Below, in pieces: positions 8,076 to 17,720 of a stretch of DNA of 64,000 bases (within the stretch, counting starts at the first letter, position 1; each line of letters starts with the position of its first letter). Source of the DNA: Caballeronia terrestris. Its GTDB lineage: Bacteria > Pseudomonadota > Gammaproteobacteria > Burkholderiales > Burkholderiaceae. Position numbers and translations under genes: made by a program. The stretch lies in NCBI RefSeq assembly GCF_001544515.1, contig NZ_FCOL02000014.1, positions 87,417-151,416 on the forward strand. Reading direction: 5' to 3'. The notes under the pieces were generated by a model that was given only the letters and a program-made list of their open reading frames with translations, was not told where the DNA came from and made no database searches.

Positions 8076-8936
8076 ATGACACCCGACACGATCGGCGCCG
8101 CATCTGACGATGCGGACAAAGCCGACACGAACTACATGGTGCCGGGCCTCGAACGCGGTCTGAAGATTTTGACCGAGTTTTCGCCGCGCGAGCCGGTGCT
8201 GGGCGCGCCCGAATTGTCGAAGCGCCTGAAGATTCCGCGCACGACGGTGTTCCGTCTTTTGCAGACGCTCGAATCGCTCGGCTTTCTCGAACGTGCCGAC
8301 AAGGATCGCAACTACCGGCTCGGCGTTTCGGTGCTGCGGCTCGGCTTCGAGTATCTGAGTTCGCTCGAGCTGACCGACCTCGGCCTGCCGATCATCGAGA
8401 GCCTGCGCGATACCACGGGCCTGACGAGCCACATCCTGATCCGTGATGGCCGCGATGTCGTATTCGTCGCGAAGGCGCAGAGTCACGCGCCGATTTTCAG
8501 CTCGGTGAAGGTGAACGTCGGCACGCGTCTGCCCGCTCACGCGACGACGCACGGTCACGTGCTGATGGGCGACCTCTCGCTCGATGAACTGCGCGCACTG
8601 TATCCGGAGAAGCCACTCGAACGCTTCACGAAGCTCACGCCGGAGACGGTCGAGGAGCTTTACGAGCGCGTTCGCGAGGACGCCGAGCGCGGCTATGCGA
8701 TCAGCCAGTCGTCGTTCGAGCGGGGGATTTCGGTCGTCACCGCGCCGGTACGCAACGACACGGGGCGCATCGTCGCCGTCATCACGACGACGATCCCGCG
8801 CCCCGAAATCGACGCGACGCTTTTCGACAGCGGCCTCGTCGACAAGGTGCGCAACGCGGCGGGCGAACTCTCGCGGCGGCTGAATTACCGGCCCGCGGCG
8901 GAAAGCAAATATATGAAGTCATTGGGGTTGCAATGA
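8076..8936 (+). CDS. IclR-family transcriptional regulator (copy 2)
   Basis: The protein has 286 residues and starts directly at the stop of the hydrolase (TGA then ATG). The winged HTH (LSKRLKIPRTTVFRLL) and effector domain closely match the regulator at 1746-2639, including long identical blocks such as SSVKV and VGTRLPAHAT. It lies inside the operon, so it would be co-expressed with the enzymes it may regulate, giving feedback. Confidence 0.9.
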   Translation: MTPDTIGAASDDADKADTNYMVPGLERGLKILTEFSPREPVLGAPELSKRLKIPRTTVFRLLQTLESLGFLERADKDRNYRLGVSVLRLGFEYLSSLELTDLGLPIIESLRDTTGLTSHILIRDGRDVVFVAKAQSHAPIFSSVKVNVGTRLPAHATTHGHVLMGDLSLDELRALYPEKPLERFTKLTPETVEELYERVREDAERGYAISQSSFERGISVVTAPVRNDTGRIVAVITTTIPRPEIDATLFDSGLVDKVRNAAGELSRRLNYRPAAESKYMKSLGLQ

Positions 8937-9730
8937 TCCAGATCGATCTCACAGGACAGGTGGCGGTGGTGACGGGCGGCTCGTCCGGCATCGGCTTGGC
9001 GACGGCGGAACTCTTCCTGCGCGCGGGTGCGTCGGTGGCGATTTGCGGGCGCAATGCGGAGCGCCTGAATGCGGCGCAGGCGTCGCTGATCGCGAAGTTT
9101 CCGCAAGCGCAATTGCTGGCGGCGCGCTGCGACGTCCTCGATGCCGACGACGTCGCCGCCTTCGCCGCGCAAGTCTCCGAACGTTTCGGCCGCACCGACA
9201 TGCTGGTGAACAACGCGGGGCAAGGGCGCGTATCGACCTTCGCCGACACCACCGACGACGCCTGGCGTGAAGAACTGGAGCTGAAGTACTTCAGCCTCAT
9301 CCGCCCGACGCGCGCGTTCCTGCCGATGCTGCGGGACGCAGAAGCGCCGTCCATCGTCTGCGTGAACTCGCTGCTCGCGCTGCAGCCCGAGCCGCACATG
9401 GTCGCGACTTCGTCGGCGCGCGCGGGGACGCTGAGCCTCGTGAAGTCGCTCGCGAGCGAACTCGCGCCGCAGCGTATCCGCGTAAATTCGATCCTGATCG
9501 GCATCGTCGAGTCGGGGCAATGGCGGCGGCGTTTCGCGGAGCAGGCCGCGCCGGGCCAGAGCTGGGAAGACTGGACCGCCGAACTCGCGCGCAAGAAAAA
9601 CATTCCGCTCGGCCGCTTCGGACGTCCCGAAGAAGCGGCGCAGGCGCTTTTTTATCTGGCTACGAACCTGTCGTCGTACACGACCGGTAGTCACATCGAT
9701 GTTTCTGGAGGCGTTGCACGACATGTCTAA
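8933..9730 (+). CDS. SDR-family protein lacking the catalytic Tyr and Lys
   Basis: The protein has 265 residues and overlaps the IclR gene by 4 bases. The Rossmann motif TGGSSGIG (14-21), NNAG (93-96) and Ser146 are normal. The YxxxK site, expected 13 residues after the Ser, reads Thr159 and Arg163 (ATSSAR). The usual proton-relay chemistry should therefore be lost or changed. It may be a divergent dehydrogenase, a dehydratase or isomerase, or a non-catalytic partner. The C-terminus ([10 protein letters not shown]) is typical of the family. Confidence 0.85.
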   Translation: MIQIDLTGQVAVVTGGSSGIGLATAELFLRAGASVAICGRNAERLNAAQASLIAKFPQAQLLAARCDVLDADDVAAFAAQVSERFGRTDMLVNNAGQGRVSTFADTTDDAWREELELKYFSLIRPTRAFLPMLRDAEAPSIVCVNSLLALQPEPHMVATSSARAGTLSLVKSLASELAPQRIRVNSILIGIVESGQWRRRFAEQAAPGQSWEDWTAELARKKNIPLGRFGRPEEAAQALFYLATNLSSYTTGSHIDVSGGVARHV

Positions 9731-11390
9731 CACAACCACCGTCGGCGAACTGATCGCCGCCTTTCTCGAACAATGCGGCGTGCGCACGGCGTTCGGCGTG
9801 ATCTCGATCCACAACATGCCGATCCTCGATGCGATCGGCCGGCGCGGCAATATCCGCTATGTCGGCGCGCGCGGCGAAGCGGGCGCGCTCAACATGGCCG
9901 ACGGACTCGCGCGCGTCTCGGGCGGTCTCGGCGTCGCGTTCACGTCGACGGGCACGGCCGCCGGCAACGCGGCGGGCGCGCTGGTCGAAGCGCTGACTGC
10001 GGGCACGGCGCTCCTGCACATCACCGGGCAGATCGAAACCGAGTACCTCGATCAGGACCTCGCGTATATCCACGAGGCGCCGGATCAACTGTCGATGCTG
10101 TCGTCGATTTCGAAGGCGGCGTTCCGCGTGCGCTCGGTCGAAACCGCGCTGCCGACGATCCGCGAAGCCGTGCGCGTTGCCCAAGCCGCGCCGAGCGGGC
10201 CGGTGAGCGTGGAGATTCCGATCGACATCCAGGCCGCGCAAATTGAATGGCCCGCCGATCTCGCCGCGCCGCACGTCACGACGCTCACGCACGACAGCGC
10301 GCGCGTCGAGCAGCTCGCCGATGCGCTGGTGCGCGCGAAGCGTCCGCTGCTGTGGCTCGGCGGCGGCACGCGGCATGCGCGCGCGGCGGTCGAACGGCTC
10401 GTCGCGCTCGGTTTCGGCGTGGTTACGAGCGTGCAGGGGCGCGGCGTGTTGCCGGAAGATCATCCGGCGACGCTCGGCGCGTTCAACGTGCACCCGGCAG
10501 TGGAAAGCTTTTACAAGACGTGTGACGCGATGGTCGTCGCCGGCTCGCGTCTGCGTGGCAACGAAACGCTGAAGTACAAGCTCGCGCTGCCGCAGCCGCT
10601 CTATCGCGTCGATGCCGACGCCCTCGCCGACAACCGCGCGTATCGCAACGACCTCTTCGTGCACGGCGACGCGGCCTCCGTCCTCGACGACCTCGCGACG
10701 CGCCTCGAAGGCCGTCTCTCGATCGATCCGAAGTTCGCTAGCGACCTGGCCGCTGCGCGCGAAACCGCCGTCGCCGATGTGGCGAAGGGGCTGGGACCGT
10801 ACAGGCGTCTCGTCGAATCGCTGCAGCGCGCAGTGGGCCGCGACTACAACTGGGTCCGCGACGTCACGATTTCGAACAGCACGTGGGGCAATCGCTTGCT
10901 GAAGGTGTTCCAGCCGCGCGCGGGCGTGCATGCGCTCGGCGGCGGGATCGGGCAGGGCATGCAGATGGCGATCGGCGCGGCGCTGGCGGAATCGGCGGCG
11001 AAGACCGTGTGTCTCGTCGGCGACGGCGGGCTGATGGTGAACGTCGGCGAACTCGTCACGGCCGTGCAGGAAAAGGCCAACGTGATGATCGTGCTGATGA
11101 ACGACCAGTGCTACGGCGTGATCCGCAACATCCAGGACGCGCAGTACGGCGGGCGCCGCATGTTCGTCGAGCTGCACCAGCCGGACTTCGCGCAGTTCTG
11201 CGCGAGCTTCGGCATGACGCACCGGCGCATCTCGTCGCTCGATCATGCGGACGACATCATCCGCGAAGGGCTCGCCGTCGACGGTCCTGTGCTGGTGGAA
11301 GTGGACATGCTCTCGGTCGGCTCGTTCGCGACCGCGTTCGCCGGTCCGCCCGTCAAGAAGGAAGAGCCGAAGGAGCCGGAATATGCGTAA
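9723..11390 (+). CDS. thiamine-diphosphate-dependent enzyme (acetolactate synthase/decarboxylase-like)
   Basis: The protein has 555 residues with the three-domain ThDP layout. The activating Glu52 is in GARGEAG, and the GDG-N cofactor motif starts at residue 433 ([11 protein letters not shown]). The start overlaps the upstream stop by 8 bases and has GGAGG 12 bases upstream. The family includes acetolactate synthases and 2-oxo acid decarboxylases. In this pathway it could decarboxylate or carboligate a 2-oxo acid made after ring cleavage. It is a different subfamily from MdlC at 60778. Confidence 0.88.
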   Translation: MSNTTTVGELIAAFLEQCGVRTAFGVISIHNMPILDAIGRRGNIRYVGARGEAGALNMADGLARVSGGLGVAFTSTGTAAGNAAGALVEALTAGTALLHITGQIETEYLDQDLAYIHEAPDQLSMLSSISKAAFRVRSVETALPTIREAVRVAQAAPSGPVSVEIPIDIQAAQIEWPADLAAPHVTTLTHDSARVEQLADALVRAKRPLLWLGGGTRHARAAVERLVALGFGVVTSVQGRGVLPEDHPATLGAFNVHPAVESFYKTCDAMVVAGSRLRGNETLKYKLALPQPLYRVDADALADNRAYRNDLFVHGDAASVLDDLATRLEGRLSIDPKFASDLAAARETAVADVAKGLGPYRRLVESLQRAVGRDYNWVRDVTISNSTWGNRLLKVFQPRAGVHALGGGIGQGMQMAIGAALAESAAKTVCLVGDGGLMVNVGELVTAVQEKANVMIVLMNDQCYGVIRNIQDAQYGGRRMFVELHQPDFAQFCASFGMTHRRISSLDHADDIIREGLAVDGPVLVEVDMLSVGSFATAFAGPPVKKEEPKEPEYA

Positions 11391-12207
11391 CGCGCATGCT
11401 CCGCACGCCGCGATCGACGTCGCGATGATCGGCTTCGGCGCGATCGGCTCGGCGGTGTATCGTGCGGTCGCGGCCGATCCGCAAGTGCACGTCTCGCATG
11501 TGATCGTGCCGGAGCGCTACATGGCGCAAGTGCGCGAATCGGTTGGCGCGGACGTGGATGTCGTCTCCTCCGTCGATGCGCTCAGCAGCCATCCGCAGTT
11601 CGCGCTCGAATGCGCGGGGCATAGCGCGCTCGTAGATCACGTCGTGCCGCTGCTGAAGTCGGGCACGGACTGCGCGGTTGCATCGATCGGCGCGCTCTCC
11701 GACATGAGCCTGCTCGACGCGCTCTCGAACGCAGCCGGCGAAGGCGCGGCGACGCTCACGCTGCTCTCGGGCGCGATTGGCGGCGTCGATGCGCTCGCCG
11801 CCGCAAGAGAGGGCGGCCTCGACGAAGTGCTGTACACGGGCCGCAAGCCGCCGACTGGCTGGCTCGGCACACCCGCCGAAGACCTCTGCGACCTGCGCGC
11901 GCTGACCGAAGCGCGCGTGATCTTCGAAGGCAGCGCACGCGATGCGGCGCGGCTCTATCCGAAGAACGCGAACGTCGCGGCGACGATCGCGCTCGCGGGC
12001 CTCGGCCTTGATCAGACGATCGTGCGTTTGATTGCCGATCCGGCGGTCGAGCGCAACGTGCATTGCATCGTGGCGCGCGGCGCGTTCGGCGAGATGTCGC
12101 TGGAAATGAGCGGCAAGCCGTTGCCCGACAACCCCAAGACCTCCGCGCTGACGGCGTTCAGCGCGATCCGCGCGCTGCGCAATCGCGCGGCACGCTGCGT
12201 GATTTAA
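11383..12207 (+). CDS. aspartate dehydrogenase-like oxidoreductase
   Basis: The protein has 274 residues. It has an N-terminal Rossmann motif ([10 protein letters not shown], 16-25) and the family motif [14 protein letters not shown]. It matches L-aspartate dehydrogenase (NadX), which interconverts aspartate and iminoaspartate/oxaloacetate with NAD(P). No nadA or nadC is nearby, so a catabolic role is more likely than NAD synthesis: oxidative deamination or reduction of an intermediate of this operon. It overlaps the ThDP gene by 8 bases. Confidence 0.82.
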   Translation: MRNAHAPHAAIDVAMIGFGAIGSAVYRAVAADPQVHVSHVIVPERYMAQVRESVGADVDVVSSVDALSSHPQFALECAGHSALVDHVVPLLKSGTDCAVASIGALSDMSLLDALSNAAGEGAATLTLLSGAIGGVDALAAAREGGLDEVLYTGRKPPTGWLGTPAEDLCDLRALTEARVIFEGSARDAARLYPKNANVAATIALAGLGLDQTIVRLIADPAVERNVHCIVARGAFGEMSLEMSGKPLPDNPKTSALTAFSAIRALRNRAARCVI

Positions 12208-12237
12208 GCCAAGCGCTGAGCTGAAAGGAACCTGAGA

Positions 12238-13728
12238 ATGAATCAACCCGAATCCAGTCTGATCGCGTCGAGCGATATCTTCATCGGCGGCGAGTGGCGT
12301 GCCGGCCGTGGCGCCGCCTACGCGAGCCTCTATCCCGCCGACCAGTCGATCAACGCGGAGATCACGGCCGCGAGCGCCGACGACGCGCGCGAAGCCGTCG
12401 AAGCCGCCGATGCCGCATGGCGCAAGCCGAACTGGGCGGGTTTGAAACCGCATCAGCGCGCGGCCGTCCTGCATCGCATCGCCGATCTGGTCAACGCGCG
12501 TCACGAATCGCTCGCGCAATTGCAGCGCCGCGACAACGGCAAGCCGATCAGCGAGACGCGCGGGCTCGTTACGAGCGCCGCGAACACGTTCCGCTATTTC
12601 GCGGCGTGCGTCGAAACGTTCGAAGAGACGCTGACGCCCTCGCGCGGCGACTTCATGACGATGAGCGTGCACGAGCCGCTAGGCGTCGTCGCGGCGATCA
12701 CGCCGTGGAATTCGCCGATCGCCTCAGACGCGCAGAAGCTCGCGCCCGCGCTCGCCGCAGGCAACGCCGTCGTGCTCAAGCCAGCTGAAGTGACGCCGCT
12801 CGCGTCGCTCGCGCTGGCTCGCATCTGCGAGGAAGCAGGGGTGCCCGCTGGCGTCATCAGCGTGCTGCCGGGCAAGGGCTCGATCGTCGGCGATGCGCTC
12901 GTGCGCCATCCGCTCGTCAGGAAGATCGCGTTTACGGGCGGCACGGAAGTAGGCCGCGGCATCGCGCGACTGGCGGCGGACAAGCTGATGCCGGTATCGC
13001 TGGAACTGGGCGGCAAGTCGCCGATTATCGTCTTCGAAGACGCCGATCTCGATCACGCAGTGAACGGCGTGCTGTACGGCATCTTCAGCTCGTCGGGCGA
13101 ATCGTGCATCGCGGGGTCGCGGCTTTTCGTGCAGCGCTCGATCTACAAGGAATTCGTGAAGCGTCTCGCCGATGGCGCGCGCAAGCTGCGCGTGGGCGAT
13201 CCGTCGCGGCAAGACACGCAGATGGGGCCGCTTATCACGGGGCAGCATCGCGAGTCGGTTGAGCGGTATGTCGCGCTCGGGCTGGAAGAGGGCGGCACGC
13301 TCTTGTGCGGCGGAGAGCGCCCGACCGGCGACGGCCGCGAGCAGGGCTTTTTCTATCTGCCGACGATCCTCGAAGGCCTGACCAACGGCGCGCGCATTTG
13401 CCAGGAAGAGATCTTCGGGCCGGTGCTGGTCGTGCTGCCCTTCGACGACGAAGCATCGCTCCTGAAGGAAGCGAACGACAGCGTGTTCGGCCTCGCCGCC
13501 GGTATCTGGACCGCCGATTACAAGCGCGCCTGGCGCCTGGGCCGCGCGCTCGAAACGGGCACGGTGTGGATCAACACCTACAAGCAATTTTCGATTTCGA
13601 CGCCGTTCGGCGGCTGGAAGGACAGCGGCATGGGCCGCGAGAAGGGGCGTCTCGGCATCTGCGAGTACATGCAGCAAAAGAGCATGTACTGGGGCCTGAA
13701 CGACGCGCCGCTGCCGTGGGCGAACTGA
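12238..13728 (+). CDS. NAD(P)-dependent aldehyde dehydrogenase
   Basis: The protein has 496 residues. Active-site Cys290 lies in SSGESCIAG and the general-base Glu in LELGGKSP. The C-terminal FGGWKDSGMGRE is also standard. It resembles betaine-aldehyde or hydroxymuconic-semialdehyde-type dehydrogenases. In the operon it should oxidise the semialdehyde or aldehyde released downstream of ring cleavage. The ribosome binding site is AAAGGA. Confidence 0.92.
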   Translation: MNQPESSLIASSDIFIGGEWRAGRGAAYASLYPADQSINAEITAASADDAREAVEAADAAWRKPNWAGLKPHQRAAVLHRIADLVNARHESLAQLQRRDNGKPISETRGLVTSAANTFRYFAACVETFEETLTPSRGDFMTMSVHEPLGVVAAITPWNSPIASDAQKLAPALAAGNAVVLKPAEVTPLASLALARICEEAGVPAGVISVLPGKGSIVGDALVRHPLVRKIAFTGGTEVGRGIARLAADKLMPVSLELGGKSPIIVFEDADLDHAVNGVLYGIFSSSGESCIAGSRLFVQRSIYKEFVKRLADGARKLRVGDPSRQDTQMGPLITGQHRESVERYVALGLEEGGTLLCGGERPTGDGREQGFFYLPTILEGLTNGARICQEEIFGPVLVVLPFDDEASLLKEANDSVFGLAAGIWTADYKRAWRLGRALETGTVWINTYKQFSISTPFGGWKDSGMGREKGRLGICEYMQQKSMYWGLNDAPLPWAN

Positions 13729-13738
13729 AGAGGCACCT

Positions 13739-14704
13739 ATGACGATCCTTGGCATTGAACAGATTACCTACGGCGTGACCGACCTCGACACCTGCCGGCG
13801 CTTCTTCGCCGACTGGGGCCTGAAGGAAGTCGCGCACGACGAAACGCGCGCGCGCTTCGAGTCGCTCAACGGCTGCACGATCCTCGCCGTCGATGCGAAC
13901 GATCCGTCACTGCCGCCCGCGTTCGAACAAGGCCCGACCTTGCGCGAAGTGACCTGGGGCGTGGCGACGAGCGCAGAACTCGACGCCTTGCGCGGACGCT
14001 TCGCCGGCCAGCCGGGACACTTCGAAACGGAGTCGGCGGTTGGTTGCATCGATCCGAACGGCATGGCGATCCGCGTCGAAGTCACACGCAAGCGGGCGAT
14101 CGACGCAAAGGGCTCGCCCTCGAACGTGTGGGGCCAAACCCTGCGCGTCGATACGCCGAGCCCGGTGTACGAGCGTGCGGAGCCGGTCGAAGTGGGGCAT
14201 GTCGTGTTCTTCACGAACTGCGTCGCCGAGCAGGAGAAGTTCTATCACGAGTTGCTCGGCTTCGAGACTTCGGACCGCTATCCGGGTCGCGGCGCGTTCA
14301 TGCGCTGCGCGCCGCACGGCGGGCATCACGACCTGTTCCTCTTGCAACTGCCCGACGGCAAGCGCGGCCTGAACCACGTAGCGTTCACCGTGCGCGACAT
14401 CCACGAAGTGTTCGGCGGCGGGTTGCACATCAGCCGCTGCGGCTGGACGACGCAGCTCGGGCCGGGGCGGCATCCGGTGTCGTCGGCGTATTTCTGGTAC
14501 TTCCAGAATCCGGCGGGCGGGTTGATCGAGTACTACGCGGATGAAGACATTCTCACGCCCGAATGGCAGCCGCGCGACTTCGAGCCGGGTCCGACCGTGT
14601 TCGCGGAATGGGCGGTCGATGGCGGACTCGACGGCAATACGCGCCGTCAGAAGAACGCGAAGGCGCCCGAGGGCAAGTTCATGACGGAGCGGAAAAATGG
14701 CTGA
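13739..14704 (+). CDS. type I extradiol dioxygenase (two-domain VOC protein)
   Basis: The protein has 321 residues made of two vicinal-oxygen-chelate modules (about 1-120 and 150-290). The iron ligands of the BphC family are all present in the second module: His154 (GHVVFFT), His213 (LNHVAFTV) and Glu264 (LIEYYAD). It should cleave a catechol-like ring next to the hydroxyl pair. It starts 10 bases after the aldehyde dehydrogenase, with the site AGAGG. Confidence 0.9.
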   Translation: MTILGIEQITYGVTDLDTCRRFFADWGLKEVAHDETRARFESLNGCTILAVDANDPSLPPAFEQGPTLREVTWGVATSAELDALRGRFAGQPGHFETESAVGCIDPNGMAIRVEVTRKRAIDAKGSPSNVWGQTLRVDTPSPVYERAEPVEVGHVVFFTNCVAEQEKFYHELLGFETSDRYPGRGAFMRCAPHGGHHDLFLLQLPDGKRGLNHVAFTVRDIHEVFGGGLHISRCGWTTQLGPGRHPVSSAYFWYFQNPAGGLIEYYADEDILTPEWQPRDFEPGPTVFAEWAVDGGLDGNTRRQKNAKAPEGKFMTERKNG

Positions 14705-15926
14705 CGACATTATTCAGGACGCGCCGCGCACGATCGTCGTGATCGGCGGCGGACAGGCGGCGGGCTGGATCGTGAAGACCTTGCGCAAGGAGGGCTTCGA
14801 CGGCCGCCTCGTGATGATCGCCGACGAGATTCATCTGCCCTATGAGCGTCCGCCGCTTTCGAAGGCCGTGCTCTCAGGCGACGCCGATATCGACACCGTG
14901 CGTCTCGTCAACACCGACGATTTCGCCGCGCTCAAAGTTGAAGCGTGGCAGCCGGATTGCGCAACGTCGATCGATCGCGCCGCCCGCATCGTGCATACGG
15001 CAAGCGGCCGCGAAGTGCGTTACGACCGCCTCGTGATCGCGACCGGCGGCGCCGCACGTCGTTTGCCCGAGTCGCTCGTCAGGACCGCGCACGTCACGTA
15101 TCTGCGCACACTCGACGATGCCGTCACGCTCGGCTCGCGGCTTCGCCAGAGCCAGCGCGTGCTGGTCATCGGTGGCGGCTGGATCGGACTCGAAGTCGCG
15201 GCGACGGCGCGCAAGCTGGGCGTCGACGTGACGGTCGTCGAAGGCGCGCCGCGTCTTTGTGGACGGTCGGTGCCGCAGGGCGTGTCGGACTTCCTGCTTG
15301 AGTTGCATCGCTCGAACGGCGTGGACATTCGCCTGAACGCAGCGCTTCTGTCGATCGATGATCGCGACGAAGGCGTGCGCGCCACCTTCGCCGATGGCTC
15401 GACGCTCGACGCCGATTTTGCCGTCGCGGGGATTGGGCTGACGCCGCATACGTCGCTCGCGGAATACGCTGGACTGGAAGTGAACGACGGCATCGTCGTC
15501 GATGAATTCGGCGCCACGAGCGACCCGTACGTGTTCGCTTGCGGCGACGTCGCTAATCATCCGAACGCGTGGTTGAAGCGCCGCGTGCGGCTCGAATCGT
15601 GGGCGAACGCGCAGAACCAGGCGATCGCGACCGCTAAGGCGCTGATGGGCGTGCGTGCGCCGTACGCGGAGATTCCGTGGTTCTGGTCGGATCAGTACGA
15701 CGTGAACCTGCAGATTCTCGGCGACATTCCGGCGGGCGTCGAACCCGCCGTGCGCGGCGATCTGCAGGCGAGGCGCGCGACGCTCTTCTTCCTCGACGAC
15801 GGCATGATTCGCGGCGTCATCGCGATCAACTCGCCGCGCGACCTGAAGCTCGCGCGCAAATGGATGGGACAGGGGCGCGCGGTCGATGTCGCGACGCTCG
15901 TCGATGCGGGCAAGGCGCTCGCCTGA
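14697..15926 (+). CDS. FAD-dependent ferredoxin reductase of the oxygenase system
   Basis: The protein has 409 residues. It has an FAD-binding motif near the N-terminus (VIGGGQAAG), LPYERPPLSK typical of BphA4/CarAd-like and putidaredoxin-type reductases, a second GxGxxG for NADH (VIGGGWIGLE) and a late FAD motif (VFACGDVAN). It passes electrons from NADH to the Rieske ferredoxin encoded at the operon start. It overlaps the dioxygenase gene by 8 bases. Confidence 0.92.
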   Translation: MADDIIQDAPRTIVVIGGGQAAGWIVKTLRKEGFDGRLVMIADEIHLPYERPPLSKAVLSGDADIDTVRLVNTDDFAALKVEAWQPDCATSIDRAARIVHTASGREVRYDRLVIATGGAARRLPESLVRTAHVTYLRTLDDAVTLGSRLRQSQRVLVIGGGWIGLEVAATARKLGVDVTVVEGAPRLCGRSVPQGVSDFLLELHRSNGVDIRLNAALLSIDDRDEGVRATFADGSTLDADFAVAGIGLTPHTSLAEYAGLEVNDGIVVDEFGATSDPYVFACGDVANHPNAWLKRRVRLESWANAQNQAIATAKALMGVRAPYAEIPWFWSDQYDVNLQILGDIPAGVEPAVRGDLQARRATLFFLDDGMIRGVIAINSPRDLKLARKWMGQGRAVDVATLVDAGKALA

Positions 15927-15966
15927 GCGCTTGCTTGATCGGCACACAACACGACAGGGAACAGGC

Positions 15967-17370
15967 ATGAGAACTTTCGGCAACACGATCGCGGAGCAGG
16001 GCGGCGCCAGCGTTTCGGGCACGGTGACCAAAGGGTCGATCATCGCGCGCATCGAGCGCCTGCCGGCGAACGCCATGCAGGTGCGCGCGCGGATTCTGAT
16101 CGGCGCGGCGACCTTCTTTGACGGCTTCGACGTCATCACCATCGCGGCCACGCTGCCGCTGCTCATCCAGAAGTGGGGGCTGACGCCCGGACAGGTCGGC
16201 TTTTTGATCGCGTCGGGATCGATCGGGCAACTGATCGGCGCGTTCCTGTTCCCGTCGCTCGCGGAGCGCTACGGGCGCGTGCGCGCAATTGCGTGGAGTT
16301 CGGGGATCATCGGCCTGACGAGCATCGCGTGCGGCTTCGCGCCGACGTTCGCCGTGTTCGTCGCGCTGCGCATCGTGCAGGGGTTGGGGCTCGGCGGCGA
16401 GTTGCCGGTGGCGGCGACTTACATCAACGAGATCACACGCGCTCACGGACGCGGGCGCTTCGTGCTGCTGTATGAGATCGTGTTCCCGATCGGCCTGCTC
16501 GCCTCGAACGCGCTCGGCGCGTGGATCGTGCCGCGCTTCGGCTGGGAAGCGATGTACTTCATCGGCGGCGTGCCGCTCGTGCTGTTCTTCCTGTTGCGCG
16601 TGCTCGTGCCCGAATCGCCGCGCTGGCTCGGCGAGCGCGAGCGCATGGCCGATGCCGATCGCGCGCTCAACGCGTTCGAAGCGAGCGTGAAAGGACCGCT
16701 GCCGCCGGTTAAGAACCTCGCCGAGTTCGAAGCGATGGTGCATCGTCACCCGAAGCGCCGCATGGCCGATCTGTTTGGCCGCGCTTACATCAAGCGCACG
16801 GTCGCGGTCGCGTTGCTGTGGATGACGTGTGGCGTGATCCAGTACGGCCTCTCGACATGGCTCCCGACGATCTACAAGACCGTCTATCACGCGCCGCTGC
16901 AACTCGCGCTGAACCTGGCCGTCGCGGCATCGGTGCTCGGTGTGCTCGGCTCGCTGACGTGCGCGCTGATCGTCGACAAGGTCGGCCGCAAGCCGGTGAT
17001 CAATTTGTCGTTCGTGCTGTGTGCGGTGTCGCTCGTGCTGGCGGGTGTGTTCCACACGCAGTCGGTGTATGTCGTCGCGACGTTCTGCGCGCTGGCGCTT
17101 GGCTTCATGGCGTGCGGGTTCATTACCGCTTACGTGTATACGCCAGAGCTTTATCCGACGAGCATCCGCGCGTTCGGCTGCGGTCTGGGCGGCGCGTGGC
17201 TGAAGATTGCGGCGATCTTTGCGCCTGCGCTGGTGGGCAAGACGCTCGTGGGCGGCAATCTGGACATGGCGTTTTATCTGCTCGCCGCCGTGCCGGTGCT
17301 GGCGGCTGTCGCGGTGCATTTTCTCGGGATCGAGACGAAGGGGAAGGTATTGGAGCAGCTCGAGGCTTGA
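15967..17370 (+). CDS. MFS transporter, sugar/aromatic-acid type
   Basis: The protein has 467 residues and 12 predicted membrane helices. The first loop holds DGFDVITIAATLP, the Asp-rich helix-1 motif of aromatic-acid:H+ symporters, and the second a degenerate GxLAERYGR. It is the last gene of the catabolic operon and most likely imports the aromatic substrate across the inner membrane. The chosen ATG has AGGGAACAGG upstream; the frame continues upstream but without family similarity. Confidence 0.88.
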   Translation: MRTFGNTIAEQGGASVSGTVTKGSIIARIERLPANAMQVRARILIGAATFFDGFDVITIAATLPLLIQKWGLTPGQVGFLIASGSIGQLIGAFLFPSLAERYGRVRAIAWSSGIIGLTSIACGFAPTFAVFVALRIVQGLGLGGELPVAATYINEITRAHGRGRFVLLYEIVFPIGLLASNALGAWIVPRFGWEAMYFIGGVPLVLFFLLRVLVPESPRWLGERERMADADRALNAFEASVKGPLPPVKNLAEFEAMVHRHPKRRMADLFGRAYIKRTVAVALLWMTCGVIQYGLSTWLPTIYKTVYHAPLQLALNLAVAASVLGVLGSLTCALIVDKVGRKPVINLSFVLCAVSLVLAGVFHTQSVYVVATFCALALGFMACGFITAYVYTPELYPTSIRAFGCGLGGAWLKIAAIFAPALVGKTLVGGNLDMAFYLLAAVPVLAAVAVHFLGIETKGKVLEQLEA

Positions 17371-17411
17371 CAAAGATCGGAATATACAGCGCTGTTGCGA
17401 GAGGGAGTCTC

Positions 17412-17459
17412 ATGCCTAATTTTCTAATGAATATTCAGCAGATTATAAGATTTGTCTAA
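17412..17459 (+). CDS. possible 15-residue leader-like peptide
   Basis: A tiny frame (MPNFLMNIQQIIRFV) has a good ribosome binding site (GAGGGAG). It lies between the operon end and the terminator at 17533, in the 350-base gene-free stretch 17371-17720. It is AT-rich and has no known relatives that I recognise. It may be chance. Confidence 0.2.
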   Translation: MPNFLMNIQQIIRFV

Positions 17460-17532
17460 GCACTGCGCTGGAGCTATCGAGATTCCCGACGAGAGTCTGA
17501 GCTTACAAACCGGCACTAAGAATATATATTTC

Positions 17533-17559
17533 AGCCTCGCTTTCATGCGAGGCTTTTTT
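17533..17559 (+). terminator. strong rho-independent terminator
   Basis: An 8-bp perfect stem (AGCCTCGC / GCGAGGCT) with a TTTCAT loop runs into six T residues. It ends either the catabolic operon, 160 bases after the MFS stop, or a small RNA encoded in the AT-rich gap. From here to 17720 I see only low-GC sequence and a weak promoter region for the next gene. Confidence 0.85.
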
Positions 17560-17720
17560 ATTTCCGAACCGTGACAGCGTTTCAATGAAAATAGGAATTT
17601 TCGCGTATGCGAGCTGTCTCCACGCATGACACTCTGCAATCTTTAACAAAACAATCTTATGGGAGATTGGGTCAATGAGATGGTTCACAGAACTTTATTA
17701 CAAAACCAACAAGCGATAAA

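Noticed and set aside
9660..11246. 528-codon minus-strand frame opposite the ThDP enzyme
   Set aside because: Antisense artefact of high GC; no recognisable motif or ribosome binding site.
15826..17373. 515-codon minus-strand frame opposite the MFS transporter
   Set aside because: Charged, repetitive translation (Arg, His, Gln, Glu) complementary to membrane helices, typical of a shadow frame.
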